NCBI GenBank assembly: GCA_902800815.1
Contig: CADCGB010000006.1
Location: 1-64,000 of the forward strand
Reading direction: 5' to 3'
DNA from: Fibrobacter succinogenes
GTDB lineage: Bacteria; Fibrobacterota; Fibrobacteria; Fibrobacterales; Fibrobacteraceae
Length of the DNA: 64,000 bases
The position numbers and the translations under genes are program-made. The notes beneath the pieces were generated by a model. That model saw only the letters and a program-made list of their open reading frames with translations, searched no databases and was not told the origin of the DNA. Shown one piece after another: positions 8,410 through 19,237 of the stretch (its first letter is position 1; every line of letters starts with the position of its first letter).

Positions 8410-9678
8410 TTACTTCACCTCCAGTTTGAGAGTCTGGTTTACGCTCAGGCTTCCGGAGCGCATTTTTACCGTAATGCTTTGCAGGCCCGCAGAGGCGAAT
8501 TCTAGAGTGATTTCGCTCCGGGGCTCCAGTGCCTGGCACTTGCTCGCGGTGCAGATCTCGACGCTCGGGAGCGTGTTGCGGGTTGTTGCCGCGAAGAACG
8601 GGTCGTAGGCAATCCTTACCTTCGACGTGTGCGTTTCCGTGACGGGGAGGCCGGCGAGCAGCAGGTGGTAATCCTGGAGCCCGTAGTTGACGAGGGTTGA
8701 GTCGGTAAAATACCTTATGGCATAATCCAGGTCGGCAATGAGCAGGGGAATGCTTGTGTTCCCGCTCGAAGCCGCAATTTCGCCCGCCTCGTGGAACAGA
8801 TTCTTGGGGCTTGCGGTGACGCTGTCCTTCAGGCGGTACTTTTCCACGAGGAACATGGTGTTGTACCAGCCGTCGCGCGATTGCTTTGCGGTGAGGTCCT
8901 TCGATTCCTGGAATCTCACGATTTGCTGGTGCTCCTGCTCGCCGAGCACGAACATGCTGTGTGTCTTTTGGCGGAGTTCGGCGCGCTCGCCTGCGGTGTA
9001 CGCGCCCTTGGGGGCCTTTACCGGGTCACTGCTGAAATCGCGTACGGGGGAGTTCGGGACTACGTCGCGGAAGTAGTAGGGAACGTTCTCGTCGTCTGTC
9101 GTTCCGGATGTACTCCCTGCCGATCCGTTACTTGCCGCATCGCCTGCGCAGGTGAATTTCACGTTATCGATAAACAGCGTGGTGTACTGGTATGCGGGTA
9201 CGCCGAAAAGCCCGACGCCCACCTTGTTTACGGTAGTGTTGCCTGTGCCGAGCAGGCTTGCCACGGGCACCTCGATTGCCTTCGTGCTATTTGCCTGCAG
9301 GTTGTAGAACGCGACATTACCGCTCCCGGAATTGCTGGTCAGCCAGATTCCGAATTTCACGTTCTGCGTCGCGCGTGCCGTAATCTTGAACGAACCGCCA
9401 TTCAGGTGAACGGGCAACTTGTCGAACACGAGGTTTCCCGTCCAGTCGGCCTTCGCGCCCTTCTGGCCCGAAAGCCTAATATAGGGAGAGTTCATGTTGT
9501 TGAAGTTGCCCCAGTTTGCCGCCCATTCGGGTGCCTCGGGGAAGGTACGGCCGGATTCCTCCATCCGCCCGCTGGTGCCTGCGCCGTCATAGATGACGAC
9601 TTCCTTGCACGTTTCGGCATGCCCGCAGACGGCCAAAAGCCCTGCGGCAATAATGCCCTTCAGAGTCCTATTCTTCAT
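8410..9678 (-). CDS. Secreted protein of unknown function, partner of the hydrolase
   Basis: A 422-residue protein with a signal peptide (1-21, ending GHAETC). The N-terminal half (about 25-185) resembles a jelly-roll binding domain of the CBM/CIA30 type, with WGNFNNMNSPYIRL and TLFIDNVKFTC. A Gly/Ser/Thr linker (about 187-200) leads to a second domain rich in charged helices (about 220-330) with AELRQKTHSMFVLGEQEHQQ. The C-terminus is beta-rich. No catalytic motif is recognised. It directly precedes the lipase-like gene with a 1-base gap, a layout seen for enzymes and their dedicated chaperones or binding partners, but that role is only inference. The start has an upstream GGAG. Confidence 0.6.
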   Translation of the reverse strand: MKNRTLKGIIAAGLLAVCGHAETCKEVVIYDGAGTSGRMEESGRTFPEAPEWAANWGNFNNMNSPYIRLSGQKGAKADWTGNLVFDKLPVHLNGGSFKITARATQNVKFGIWLTSNSGSGNVAFYNLQANSTKAIEVPVASLLGTGNTTVNKVGVGLFGVPAYQYTTLFIDNVKFTCAGDAASNGSAGSTSGTTDDENVPYYFRDVVPNSPVRDFSSDPVKAPKGAYTAGERAELRQKTHSMFVLGEQEHQQIVRFQESKDLTAKQSRDGWYNTMFLVEKYRLKDSVTASPKNLFHEAGEIAASSGNTSIPLLIADLDYAIRYFTDSTLVNYGLQDYHLLLAGLPVTETHTSKVRIAYDPFFAATTRNTLPSVEICTASKCQALEPRSEITLEFASAGLQSITVKMRSGSLSVNQTLKLEVK

Positions 9679-9805
9679 AGGATTGCTCCATCATCGATGT
9701 ATATAAAGTAAATGGCTAGAAAGCCACAGCCTAAGCCCCGGTAGAAACGTTTCCGATTCGCGTTAATCCGCCGTGCCTGATAGTTGGTCCGATAAAACTA
9801 CATAA

Positions 9806-9830
9806 ACAAAAAACTCCTGTAAAGGAGTCT
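9806..9830 (-). terminator. Rho-independent terminator after the histidine kinase
   Basis: Read on the minus strand, ACTCC / GGAGT (9828-9813) forms a 5-bp stem, extendable with flanking A-T pairs, and is followed by a run of seven T (9812-9806). Confidence 0.7.
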
Positions 9831-9864
9831 TTCAAAAAATATTTTTAGAAAAATTGTCGCTTTT

Positions 9865-9878
9865 CGTGATTAATCACG
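9865..9878. repeat. 14-bp perfect palindrome, possible operator
   Basis: CGTGATTAATCACG lies between the kinase stop and the kinase terminator, about 190 bases upstream of the 9678 gene. A related half, GATTAATCGGTGATTA, overlaps the kinase 3' end (about 9889-9904). Confidence 0.4.
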
Positions 9879-9890
9879 TGGCTAGAATGA

Positions 9891-11093
9891 TTAATCGGTG
9901 ATTATCTCGAGTTTGGACCTGTACACGTTTCCATCGAGTCGCGTATTATACTTGTAGTGCGAGGGGTAGAGCAGTTCCAGGCGCTTCTTGAATGTCGCGA
10001 GCCCGAGCCCGCCCGCATTCGACTTCGCTTTCCGCGGGAAGTTCGAGTTTTCCGTCTCGATGGTGACCTGGTTGCCCTTTTGCACAATGGAAATGTGCGC
10101 GAAACTTTCGCCGTTCGGGTTAACGCTGTGCTTGATGGCATTCTCGACGAGCGGCATGGCGATAAGCGGTGCAATCTGGAAATCCTCGTCTTCCAGGTCT
10201 ATATTGAATTTCATGTCGTACTTCTCGTCAAGCCTGAGCTTCTCGAGTTCCGCGTATTTCTGCAGTATGTCGATATCTTCCGTGATAGGGATGGTCGCAT
10301 CGCTTGTCTGGTAGAGCATCACGCGCAACAGCTTGGAAAGCTTCGCCATGGATTCTTCGGCGCGTTTCGGGTCGATCGTGATGAGTGCCGAGATGTTGTT
10401 GAGGGTGTTGAAAAGGAAATGCGGACTCAGTTGATTCTTGAGGAAGTCCAGTTCATATTGCAGTTCCACGTTCTTCTTTTCGCGCTGGAGGAAAGCCTTC
10501 AGCGTCTGGCGCAGTACGATGTTGTAGAGCACGCTCGTGATGCACACGAACGAGACCATCAGCGTGAACGTGATGACGGTGCGTATGCCAAAGTGCCCCT
10601 TGATGGCGGAGAAGCAGTAGTTGGTAAAGAATTCTACGATGCCGTCGCCTGCGGAACGGTCAGTCAGGAAGAATGCGACTTCGCGCAACAGCAGGAGCGC
10701 AATCAGCAAAAGGCAGTTGTAGATAAAGTAACGTACGTAGTGCTTCTTGAATATGCAACTGCGCACGAGGACCCTCTGGTTGATGAAGAAGATGAGGGCC
10801 GTCGCGAGTAGCGGGAGGTAGAACCCGGTAATCCTCTGTGTGCTTACGTCAAACGAAGATGAAAAAGACGGGTCCAGGATGAACGCGAGCGGGAACAGGA
10901 TGATGAAAATCCATGCAAGGACGATGGGCACGAAAGGCGGGAACGGGTAGTTGATGGTACCTACCTTCTCCTTCAGCACGTCTACGAGGAGTTTCTCGCT
11001 GCGCTGGAAACTTGCTTCCTGTATGCCCTCGAAGGTTTCTCGCTTGGTTTCGAAGAACTTTGTAACGGCTTTTTTCGTCTTTTTTACGGTCAT
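9891..11093 (-). CDS. LytS/YehU-type sensor histidine kinase
   Basis: A 400-residue membrane histidine kinase of the His_kinase (LytS) family. Four hydrophobic segments span about residues 50-75, 90-112, 123-145 and 165-195. The phosphoacceptor motif LSPHFLFNTLNNISALI follows at about residue 245, then the ATP-binding part with PLVENAIKHSVNP (N-box) and GGLGLATFKKRLELLY (G-box). These kinases usually partner with a LytTR response regulator; none is adjacent or elsewhere in the window. It appears leaderless: TAATTT ends 6 bases before the ATG. It is the only gene of its unit, with a terminator downstream. Confidence 0.88.
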   Translation of the reverse strand: MTVKKTKKAVTKFFETKRETFEGIQEASFQRSEKLLVDVLKEKVGTINYPFPPFVPIVLAWIFIILFPLAFILDPSFSSSFDVSTQRITGFYLPLLATALIFFINQRVLVRSCIFKKHYVRYFIYNCLLLIALLLLREVAFFLTDRSAGDGIVEFFTNYCFSAIKGHFGIRTVITFTLMVSFVCITSVLYNIVLRQTLKAFLQREKKNVELQYELDFLKNQLSPHFLFNTLNNISALITIDPKRAEESMAKLSKLLRVMLYQTSDATIPITEDIDILQKYAELEKLRLDEKYDMKFNIDLEDEDFQIAPLIAMPLVENAIKHSVNPNGESFAHISIVQKGNQVTIETENSNFPRKAKSNAGGLGLATFKKRLELLYPSHYKYNTRLDGNVYRSKLEIITD

Positions 11094-11105
11094 AGAGTAA
11101 AATTA
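11094..11105 (-). promoter_or_regulatory. Leaderless-type -10 box for the histidine kinase
   Basis: On the minus strand TAATTT (11105-11100) is followed by 6 bases and ATG 11093. No ribosome site is present. Confidence 0.45.
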
Positions 11106-11211
11106 AGTCAAATTTGGCGTTTTTGCACCCCCTCTGTGACAATTTTATGACGAAAATGCAGAAAAAAGCGACAAAAACTCAATTTAACTTTTGCGAAGGG
11201 CTTTCCCGATA

Positions 11212-11254
11212 CTGACACAGTCAGGGCCATTAGGAGGTAAATTTGAAGATGTAA
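11212..11254 (+). promoter_or_regulatory. Structured leader with strong Shine-Dalgarno and minimal ORF upstream of the sigma factor gene
   Basis: A hairpin CTGAC-ACA-GTCAG (11212-11224) is followed by AGGAGG (11232-11237) and TTG AAG ATG TAA (11243-11254). The strong ribosome site cannot serve the sigma gene because the sigma frame has a TAG at 11260-11262. It could direct initiation at a three-codon or start-stop ORF 33 bases before ATG 11287. Confidence 0.35.
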
Positions 11255-11286
11255 AGAGATAGAACACGCAAACAACGAGGTTCATC

Positions 11287-12150
11287 ATGACTACCAACGC
11301 TTACACAACCGCTCGCTCGAATGATAAGGATATCTATTTCCAGTACCTGAACGATATTTCCAAGTACCCGCTTCTCTCTCGGGAACAGGAAACGCTTCTC
11401 TTGAAGAAGATCAGGCAAGGGAGCCGCGAAGCCATGGATTTGCTCGTGAAGTCGAATCTCCGTTTCGTGGTGAATATCGCTAATCTCTACAAAGGTCAGG
11501 GGCTCGACGTGTGCGAGCTCATCAGCGAGGGCAACATGGGCCTCATGGAGGCTGCACGTCGCTTTGACCAGGGCCAGAAAATCAAGTTCATCAGCTATGC
11601 CGTGTGGTGGGTCCGCCAGAACATCACCCGCGCCATTGCCGAAAAGGGCCGCATGGTACGCATCAGCGCCGAAAAGGAACTCGTTCTCCGCCGCTTCAAC
11701 AAGAAGGGTGGCAAGTTCCGCCAGGTCGTGGGTGGCACCTACGTGCTCGACACCGATAGCCTTGCCGGCGTTTCCAAGTACAAGGGCGAAGCCATCGAGA
11801 AGGTGCTCATGATGGACAACCGTGCCTCGTCGCTCGACGCTCCCGTTGGGGAATCCGGCGAGATGACTCTTGGCGATACGCTTGCATCCGATACTCCTGC
11901 AACGGACAACGTTGCCTGCAACACCGAGCGCAAGGACATCTTCGAAAAGGTCCTCCGCGATAACCTCACCGAGCAGGAACTGGATGTCGTGAAACTTTAC
12001 TTTGGGCTTTCGATGGACGCCGACCTCAACTTGAAGGAAGTCGCCCCGATGGTCGGGTTCTCCAAGGAACGCGTCCGCCAGCTCAAGGAATCCGCTTTGG
12101 CAAAACTCAAGACCGAACAAATTCACCGGATCCTGAGCGAAGCCGCCTGA
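11287..12150 (+). CDS. Short RpoD-type sigma-70 factor
   Basis: A 287-residue sigma factor without region 1.1, the size of Bacteroidetes primary sigma factors. Regions 1.2-2 are strongly RpoD-like: YFQYLNDISKYPLLSREQE, then NLRFVVNIANLYKGQGLDV, and the -10 reading segment ISYAVWWVRQNITRAIAEKG. Region 4 is intact, with the helix-turn-helix around LKEVAPMVGFSKERVRQLKE. Region 3 (about residues 120-180) is unusual: the RLP-type motif is replaced by RISAEKELVLRRFNKKGG and the later part is divergent. It may be the primary sigma factor or a group 2 paralogue. The proximal ribosome site is CGAGG, 6 bases before the ATG. Confidence 0.88.
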   Translation: MTTNAYTTARSNDKDIYFQYLNDISKYPLLSREQETLLLKKIRQGSREAMDLLVKSNLRFVVNIANLYKGQGLDVCELISEGNMGLMEAARRFDQGQKIKFISYAVWWVRQNITRAIAEKGRMVRISAEKELVLRRFNKKGGKFRQVVGGTYVLDTDSLAGVSKYKGEAIEKVLMMDNRASSLDAPVGESGEMTLGDTLASDTPATDNVACNTERKDIFEKVLRDNLTEQELDVVKLYFGLSMDADLNLKEVAPMVGFSKERVRQLKESALAKLKTEQIHRILSEAA

Positions 12151-12180
12151 TTTTTCATACTCTCTCTCCTTTTTTTTGAA

Positions 12181-12206
12181 ACCGGTCCGTTTGGGCCGGT
12201 TTTTTC
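12181..12206 (+). terminator. Rho-independent terminator after the sigma factor gene
   Basis: ACCGGTCC / GGGCCGGT with a GTTT loop (12181-12200) is followed by a T run. Confidence 0.9.
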
Positions 12207-12239
12207 CGTTTTTGTGCCACCGCACCCGCCGTGAAATTG

Positions 12240-12253
12240 TATCTTTTCGGCAT
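12240..12253 (+). promoter_or_regulatory. Leaderless-type -10 box for the S41 protease
   Basis: TATCTTTT (TATCTT at 12240-12245) lies 8 bases before ATG 12254. There is no ribosome site before either ATG 12254 or ATG 12266. Confidence 0.4.
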
Positions 12254-14044
12254 ATGGATTTTAATATGAAGATTTTACGCAATTCCTTTATAGTCGCCCT
12301 TTCGGCGATGTCGCTCTCGTTTGCCGCGGGCGATACCAAGACTCCTCCGGGAGATTTCTACGACGAAGTTTCGCGCCTCAACAAGGTGCTTTCCGAAGTG
12401 AACCGCAAGTACGTGGAAGACGTGAACCCCACGGAACTCACCGATGCCGCCCTGAACGGCATCCGCGATATCCTTGACCCGCACACGACGGTGTTTACCC
12501 CGAAGGACTACGAGGGCCTCAAGGTCTCGATGGAAGGCAAGTTTGGCGGCGTGGGCATTACCATTAGCCTGCGTGACAATATCCTTACGGTGATTTCCCC
12601 GCTTTCCGGTACCCCTGCCTTCAGGCTCGGTATCCGCGCGGGAGACCGAATCCGCAAGATTGACGGAAAGGACACGAAGGGCCTTTCGCTCGACGATGCC
12701 GTGAGCAAGCTGCGTGGCAAGATCGGGACCGACGTGACTGTTTCCATCGAGCGCGAAGGCGTTGCCGACCTGATGGAGTTCACGATTACGCGTGCCGAAA
12801 TCGTGGTGCACGCCGTGCCTTACTTCGGGATGGTCTCGAAGGATATCGGCTATATCAAGCTCGCCACCTTCAGCGACAAGACCAGGAGCGACGTGGAGAA
12901 CGCCATCCGCGGGCTCAAGAAGCAGGGCATGAAGAAGCTTATCCTCGACATGCGCTACAACCCGGGCGGACTCCTGAACCAGGCTATCGAGATTAGCGAG
13001 CTGTTCCTCAAGCAGGGGAACGTGATTGTATCTACGCTCGGCCGCACCCAGCGGACCGAAAGCCGTGCCCGCCGTGACGGTATTCTTGGCGCCGATGTGC
13101 CGATGGCAGTCCTTGTGAACCAGGGCTCTGCGAGTGCCGCCGAAATCGTCTCGGGTGCATTGCAGGACTGGGACCGCGCCCTCGTGGTCGGCAAGACCTC
13201 TTTCGGTAAGGGCTCCGTGCAGACGATTTTCCCGCTCGACAACCAGGGCAACGCCCTCAAGCTTACGACCGCATTCTACTACCTGCCCTTCGGCCGCTGC
13301 ATCAACAAGCCCGAAAACGGCATCAAGGGCCTCAAGTTGCAAGAAGAGGAGGCCGCCTCCGAAGAAGAGGAGAGCGCTGCCGCCGATACCGTGAAGAAGG
13401 ATTCCGTGGTGCGCGACACGTTCTACACGAACAACGGCCGCATGATGTTCGGCGGTGGTGGCATTACGCCCGACGTTGACGTGGAACTTTCCCCGATGCC
13501 CTGGGTGGTGCAGGTGCAGGAACGCATGGCGATGTACTTCAAGTTCGCCGTGAAGGTGCGCCCCTCGCTTGATGCCGCCAACGTGAAGATTGACGCGAAC
13601 TGGGTGGTGCCTGATTCCCTGTACACGCAGTTCAAGGAATTCTGCATGAAGGACACGAACTTCGTGAAGGTGAAGAGCAACGCACTCGTCGGTGTAGACC
13701 AGCTCGAGAAGAGCATTGTACACGAACAGAACTACATGGGCGACAGTTCGAAGACCGTGACGGATACGACGCTTGCCCACAGGCTCGCCGACATGCGCAA
13801 GGCCCTCGAGGCAAAGCGCGACGCGCAGTTCGACGAGAACAAGGACTACATCAAGGACGGCATCAAGCGCGAACTCCTGACCGCGATGGTGAACGACTCC
13901 GTAAGTACGGCCTTCTCGCTCAAGCGCGACGAGCAGCTGAAGGAAGCCATCAAGTACCTCAGTGACACGGGCCTCTACAAGAAGACTATTTCTGGTCCGG
14001 GCAAGCGCCCCGCCGACAAGCCCAAGCAGCAAAAGAAGAAGTAG
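12254..14044 (+). CDS. C-terminal processing protease, S41 family, exported
   Basis: A 596-residue periplasmic Ser/Lys protease of the CtpA/Prc family. A signal peptide spans about 1-26 (ending SFAAG). A PDZ domain (about 90-175) begins with GKFGGVGITI. The catalytic domain carries LDMRYNPGG, the nucleophile in NQGSASAAE (Ser294) and the base in VGKTSFGKG (Lys319). A low-complexity Glu/Ala/Ser insertion lies at about 360-380. The region after about 430 is an extra C-terminal helical extension, so the protein is longer than a minimal CtpA (about 400-450). Start 12254 fits the leaderless box; ATG 12266 is the alternative and keeps the same signal peptide. It heads a plus-strand cluster leading to gyrB. 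Confidence 0.88.
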   Translation: MDFNMKILRNSFIVALSAMSLSFAAGDTKTPPGDFYDEVSRLNKVLSEVNRKYVEDVNPTELTDAALNGIRDILDPHTTVFTPKDYEGLKVSMEGKFGGVGITISLRDNILTVISPLSGTPAFRLGIRAGDRIRKIDGKDTKGLSLDDAVSKLRGKIGTDVTVSIEREGVADLMEFTITRAEIVVHAVPYFGMVSKDIGYIKLATFSDKTRSDVENAIRGLKKQGMKKLILDMRYNPGGLLNQAIEISELFLKQGNVIVSTLGRTQRTESRARRDGILGADVPMAVLVNQGSASAAEIVSGALQDWDRALVVGKTSFGKGSVQTIFPLDNQGNALKLTTAFYYLPFGRCINKPENGIKGLKLQEEEAASEEEESAAADTVKKDSVVRDTFYTNNGRMMFGGGGITPDVDVELSPMPWVVQVQERMAMYFKFAVKVRPSLDAANVKIDANWVVPDSLYTQFKEFCMKDTNFVKVKSNALVGVDQLEKSIVHEQNYMGDSSKTVTDTTLAHRLADMRKALEAKRDAQFDENKDYIKDGIKRELLTAMVNDSVSTAFSLKRDEQLKEAIKYLSDTGLYKKTISGPGKRPADKPKQQKKK

Positions 14045-14051
14045 GCTTTAA

Positions 14052-14834
14052 GTGGGTCTGATGAACGGCATAGCGGAAGCGCTCGGTAGGTTCGTAAGGA
14101 GGTTCCTGCGGACAGTGCTGAACTACTTCAAGTTCGTGTGGGAACTGTTCAAGAACATTCCCGGTGCCTTTACGAACTTGCACACGACTGTGGAACAGAT
14201 GCAGCGCGTGGGCGTGACTAGCCTGCCTGTGGTGTTCGCAGCGTCCATGGCCACGGGCGCTATCATGTCGTGGCAGCTGGCCTACCAGTTCGGTGACATG
14301 ATCCCGATGATGTTCGTGGGCATGGCTGTGGGTAAGTCCGTGATGGTGGAACTCTGCCCCATCCTTACCGCGATGGTGCTTGCGGGCCGTATCGGTGCCT
14401 CCATGTGTTCGGAGTTAGGCACCATGGCGGTGACCGAGCAACTCGATGCGTACAAGGTCCTGGGCCTGAGCCCCTACAAGTTCCTGCTGGCGCCGCGCCT
14501 TATCGCGACGGTCATCATGCTCCCGACGCTTACCATCATAAGCATCTTTATCGGTATTGCGGGCGGTTACGAGGTGGCTCACCTATACAAGGAAGTCTCG
14601 TGGTCGGTGTTCTTCTACGGCGTGCGCATGTTCTATCACAACTGGGACCTTGTCGTGGGCCTTATCAAGGCGACGCTCTACGGCTACTTTATCGCAAGTT
14701 ACGCCTGCTTCTTCGGATTCTTCACCCATAGCGGTGCTGAGGGCGTGGGCAAGAGCACCAAGGCCACCGTGGTCGCCGGCATGACGAGCATTCTTATCGG
14801 CGGCTTCACGCTTTCTAAACTCCTGCTCGTGTAG
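14052..14834 (+). CDS. MlaE/YrbE-family ABC permease, orphan
   Basis: A 260-residue inner-membrane permease of the MlaE family, which moves phospholipid or other lipids between the inner and outer membranes with an MlaF ATPase and an MCE protein. Family marks are VVFAASMATGAI near the N-terminus, the ELCPILTAMVLAGRIGASM motif, and EQLDAYKVLGLSPYKFLLAPR. Five to six hydrophobic segments are visible. The start may be GTG 14052 or ATG 14061; neither has a strong ribosome site. No ATPase or MCE gene is adjacent. A second MlaE with its ATPase lies at 57860-59547. It follows the S41 protease by 7 bases and precedes the DUF721 gene by 5. Confidence 0.85.
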   Translation: MGLMNGIAEALGRFVRRFLRTVLNYFKFVWELFKNIPGAFTNLHTTVEQMQRVGVTSLPVVFAASMATGAIMSWQLAYQFGDMIPMMFVGMAVGKSVMVELCPILTAMVLAGRIGASMCSELGTMAVTEQLDAYKVLGLSPYKFLLAPRLIATVIMLPTLTIISIFIGIAGGYEVAHLYKEVSWSVFFYGVRMFYHNWDLVVGLIKATLYGYFIASYACFFGFFTHSGAEGVGKSTKATVVAGMTSILIGGFTLSKLLLV

Positions 14835-14839
14835 TCCAG

Positions 14840-15160
14840 ATGCCTCCGTTTGTCCGCAGAAAGAAGGGTGTAACGGGAGAGGGCGCTGTCGATATCAGCG
14901 TGCTCCTTGCGAAGGTTTTGCAGAAGGCTCACATCTCCGAAAATATGGACTTCAAGACCCTCTCGGAACGCTTTGAGGAAGTGGTCGGGAAGGCGGTTTA
15001 CGCGCACGTAAAACCCGAGAAACTGGACAAGCGGACACTGGTGCTCAAGGTGGGGTCTGCGGCGTGGAAAAGCGAAATTTTTATGCAAAAAAATGCTATT
15101 ATTGACAAGTGTAATACATTGCTCGGAAGGCCTGTAATTCAGGCGATTCGCATAGTCTGA
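14840..15160 (+). CDS. DUF721 / DciA-like protein
   Basis: A 106-residue protein of the DUF721 family. DciA members load the replicative helicase DnaB in bacteria without DnaC or DnaI. Family signs are the small size, the helical region with LSERFEEVVGKAVYAHVKPE, and the strand pair LDKRTLVLKVGSAAWKSEI followed by a C-terminal short strand. Sitting directly upstream of gyrB, 47 bases before it, matches the common DUF721-gyrB linkage. It follows the MlaE gene by 5 bases, so it is probably part of the same transcript. The helicase-loading role is known from other phyla and only inferred here. Confidence 0.8.
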   Translation: MPPFVRRKKGVTGEGAVDISVLLAKVLQKAHISENMDFKTLSERFEEVVGKAVYAHVKPEKLDKRTLVLKVGSAAWKSEIFMQKNAIIDKCNTLLGRPVIQAIRIV

Positions 15161-15192
15161 ATGTGCCTTCCGGGAAGGTGTCTATAGGATAG

Positions 15193-18154
<2,962 letters not shown>

Positions 18155-18181
18155 GCGCCTACGGCGCAATTAGTGGAATAG

Positions 18182-19114
18182 TTATTTCCTGCGCATCCAG
18201 AAGGCGAGGAACACAATCACCGACAGGATACAGACCGCGATGATGCCCCAGAAGGCTATCGCCGATCCGGTAATAGCATCGCCGTTCATGCCGAAGGGCA
18301 ACTTCACGTTCATGCCGAACAAACTCGCGAAGAACGTCGGGAGCGATATAGAAATCGTCACGATGGTCAAGTTCTTCATCAACTGGTTCACGTTGTTGTT
18401 GATGACGCTTGCACGCGCATCCATCATGGACGTCAAGATGTTTGCGTAGATGTTTGCCTGCTGCAGGCTCTGGCCGTTCTCAATCTGGATATCTTCGAGC
18501 AACTCGCGTTCGGCCTCGGTCCAGTTGAGGCTGCGGCCCATCTGGAGTTTCTTCAGGAGCGTGTCGTTGCTGTTGAGTGCGCTCACGTAGTAAATCAAGC
18601 CCTTGTTCAAACTAAACATGCTGAGCAGGTACTTGTTCTCCATCGAGGTGTTCAGGCGCAATTCCAAATCGTCGTTGATGCGGTTGATAATGCGCAGGTG
18701 CTCGTTAAAGTGAGATATCGCGAAACTCAGCACGCGAAGCACGAATGTATTGAGACTGTCGATTTTCGAGAAACGGCGTTCGTCCGTTACGGGAATGTCG
18801 CTGTCGGTCAGGAGCAGCACCCAGTCCTTGAAGATGAATATGCCGAAGGATTCCACGCGGAACTGGAAATTGTCCTCGGCGGAATAGTTCTTCGGCTTCT
18901 TGAACACGATGGTCGTAAAGTCGTCGTCGTACTCGATACGGGAAAGCTCGTCGGAGTCGAATGCGGAGGCGATGGTATGCTCGGTGATCTCGTATTCCTT
19001 GACCAGGACGCTGCGCTGTTCCTGGCTGAGGGAGCCCATGATGACGATGTCAGCCGCATCTTCGTTCGGGGCGCCAACAATGCGGCCCGATTCGATTTTG
19101 TAATACTTGAGCAT
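18182..19114 (-). CDS. corA: CorA-family divalent cation transporter
   Basis: A 310-residue inner-membrane Mg2+/Co2+ channel. A cytoplasmic N-terminal funnel domain of about 245 residues precedes two transmembrane helices at the C-terminus. The first ends with the selectivity loop FGMNVKLPFGMN, which contains the required GMN motif, and the second is AIAFWGIIAVCILSVIVFLAF followed by the basic tail WMRRK. Length agrees with CorA (about 310-320). The gene has its own promoter (TATATT at 19143-19148) and the ribosome site AAAGGGGG. It is convergent with the polyprenyl synthase gene and downstream of the secDF terminator. Confidence 0.92.
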   Translation of the reverse strand: MLKYYKIESGRIVGAPNEDAADIVIMGSLSQEQRSVLVKEYEITEHTIASAFDSDELSRIEYDDDFTTIVFKKPKNYSAEDNFQFRVESFGIFIFKDWVLLLTDSDIPVTDERRFSKIDSLNTFVLRVLSFAISHFNEHLRIINRINDDLELRLNTSMENKYLLSMFSLNKGLIYYVSALNSNDTLLKKLQMGRSLNWTEAERELLEDIQIENGQSLQQANIYANILTSMMDARASVINNNVNQLMKNLTIVTISISLPTFFASLFGMNVKLPFGMNGDAITGSAIAFWGIIAVCILSVIVFLAFWMRRK

Positions 19115-19142
19115 ACCGCCCCCTTTGATCGAACGCGGGTAA

Positions 19143-19148
19143 ATATAG
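19143..19148 (-). promoter_or_regulatory. -10 box for corA
   Basis: On the minus strand TATATT lies 28 bases before ATG 19114, leaving a leader of about 22 nt with AAAGGGGG. Confidence 0.45.
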
Positions 19149-19184
19149 TAAATGGCTCAGGACGACCGGTATTTTGTAAGCAAT

Positions 19185-19210
19185 AAAAAAGCCCCGGCAG
19201 GCGCCGGGGA
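19185..19210 (-). terminator. Rho-independent terminator after secDF
   Basis: CCCCGGC / GCCGGGG with a 4-base loop (19210-19193) is followed on the minus strand by a T-rich tract (19191-19185). Confidence 0.9.
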
Positions 19211-19237
19211 CTTTTGAACTCGTTGTCCAGAAGGTGC

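Noticed and set aside
12275..14032. A minus-strand open frame of 585 codons opposite the S41 protease
   Set aside because: It shows the same antisense shadow composition; the protease motifs and signal peptide decide the real strand.
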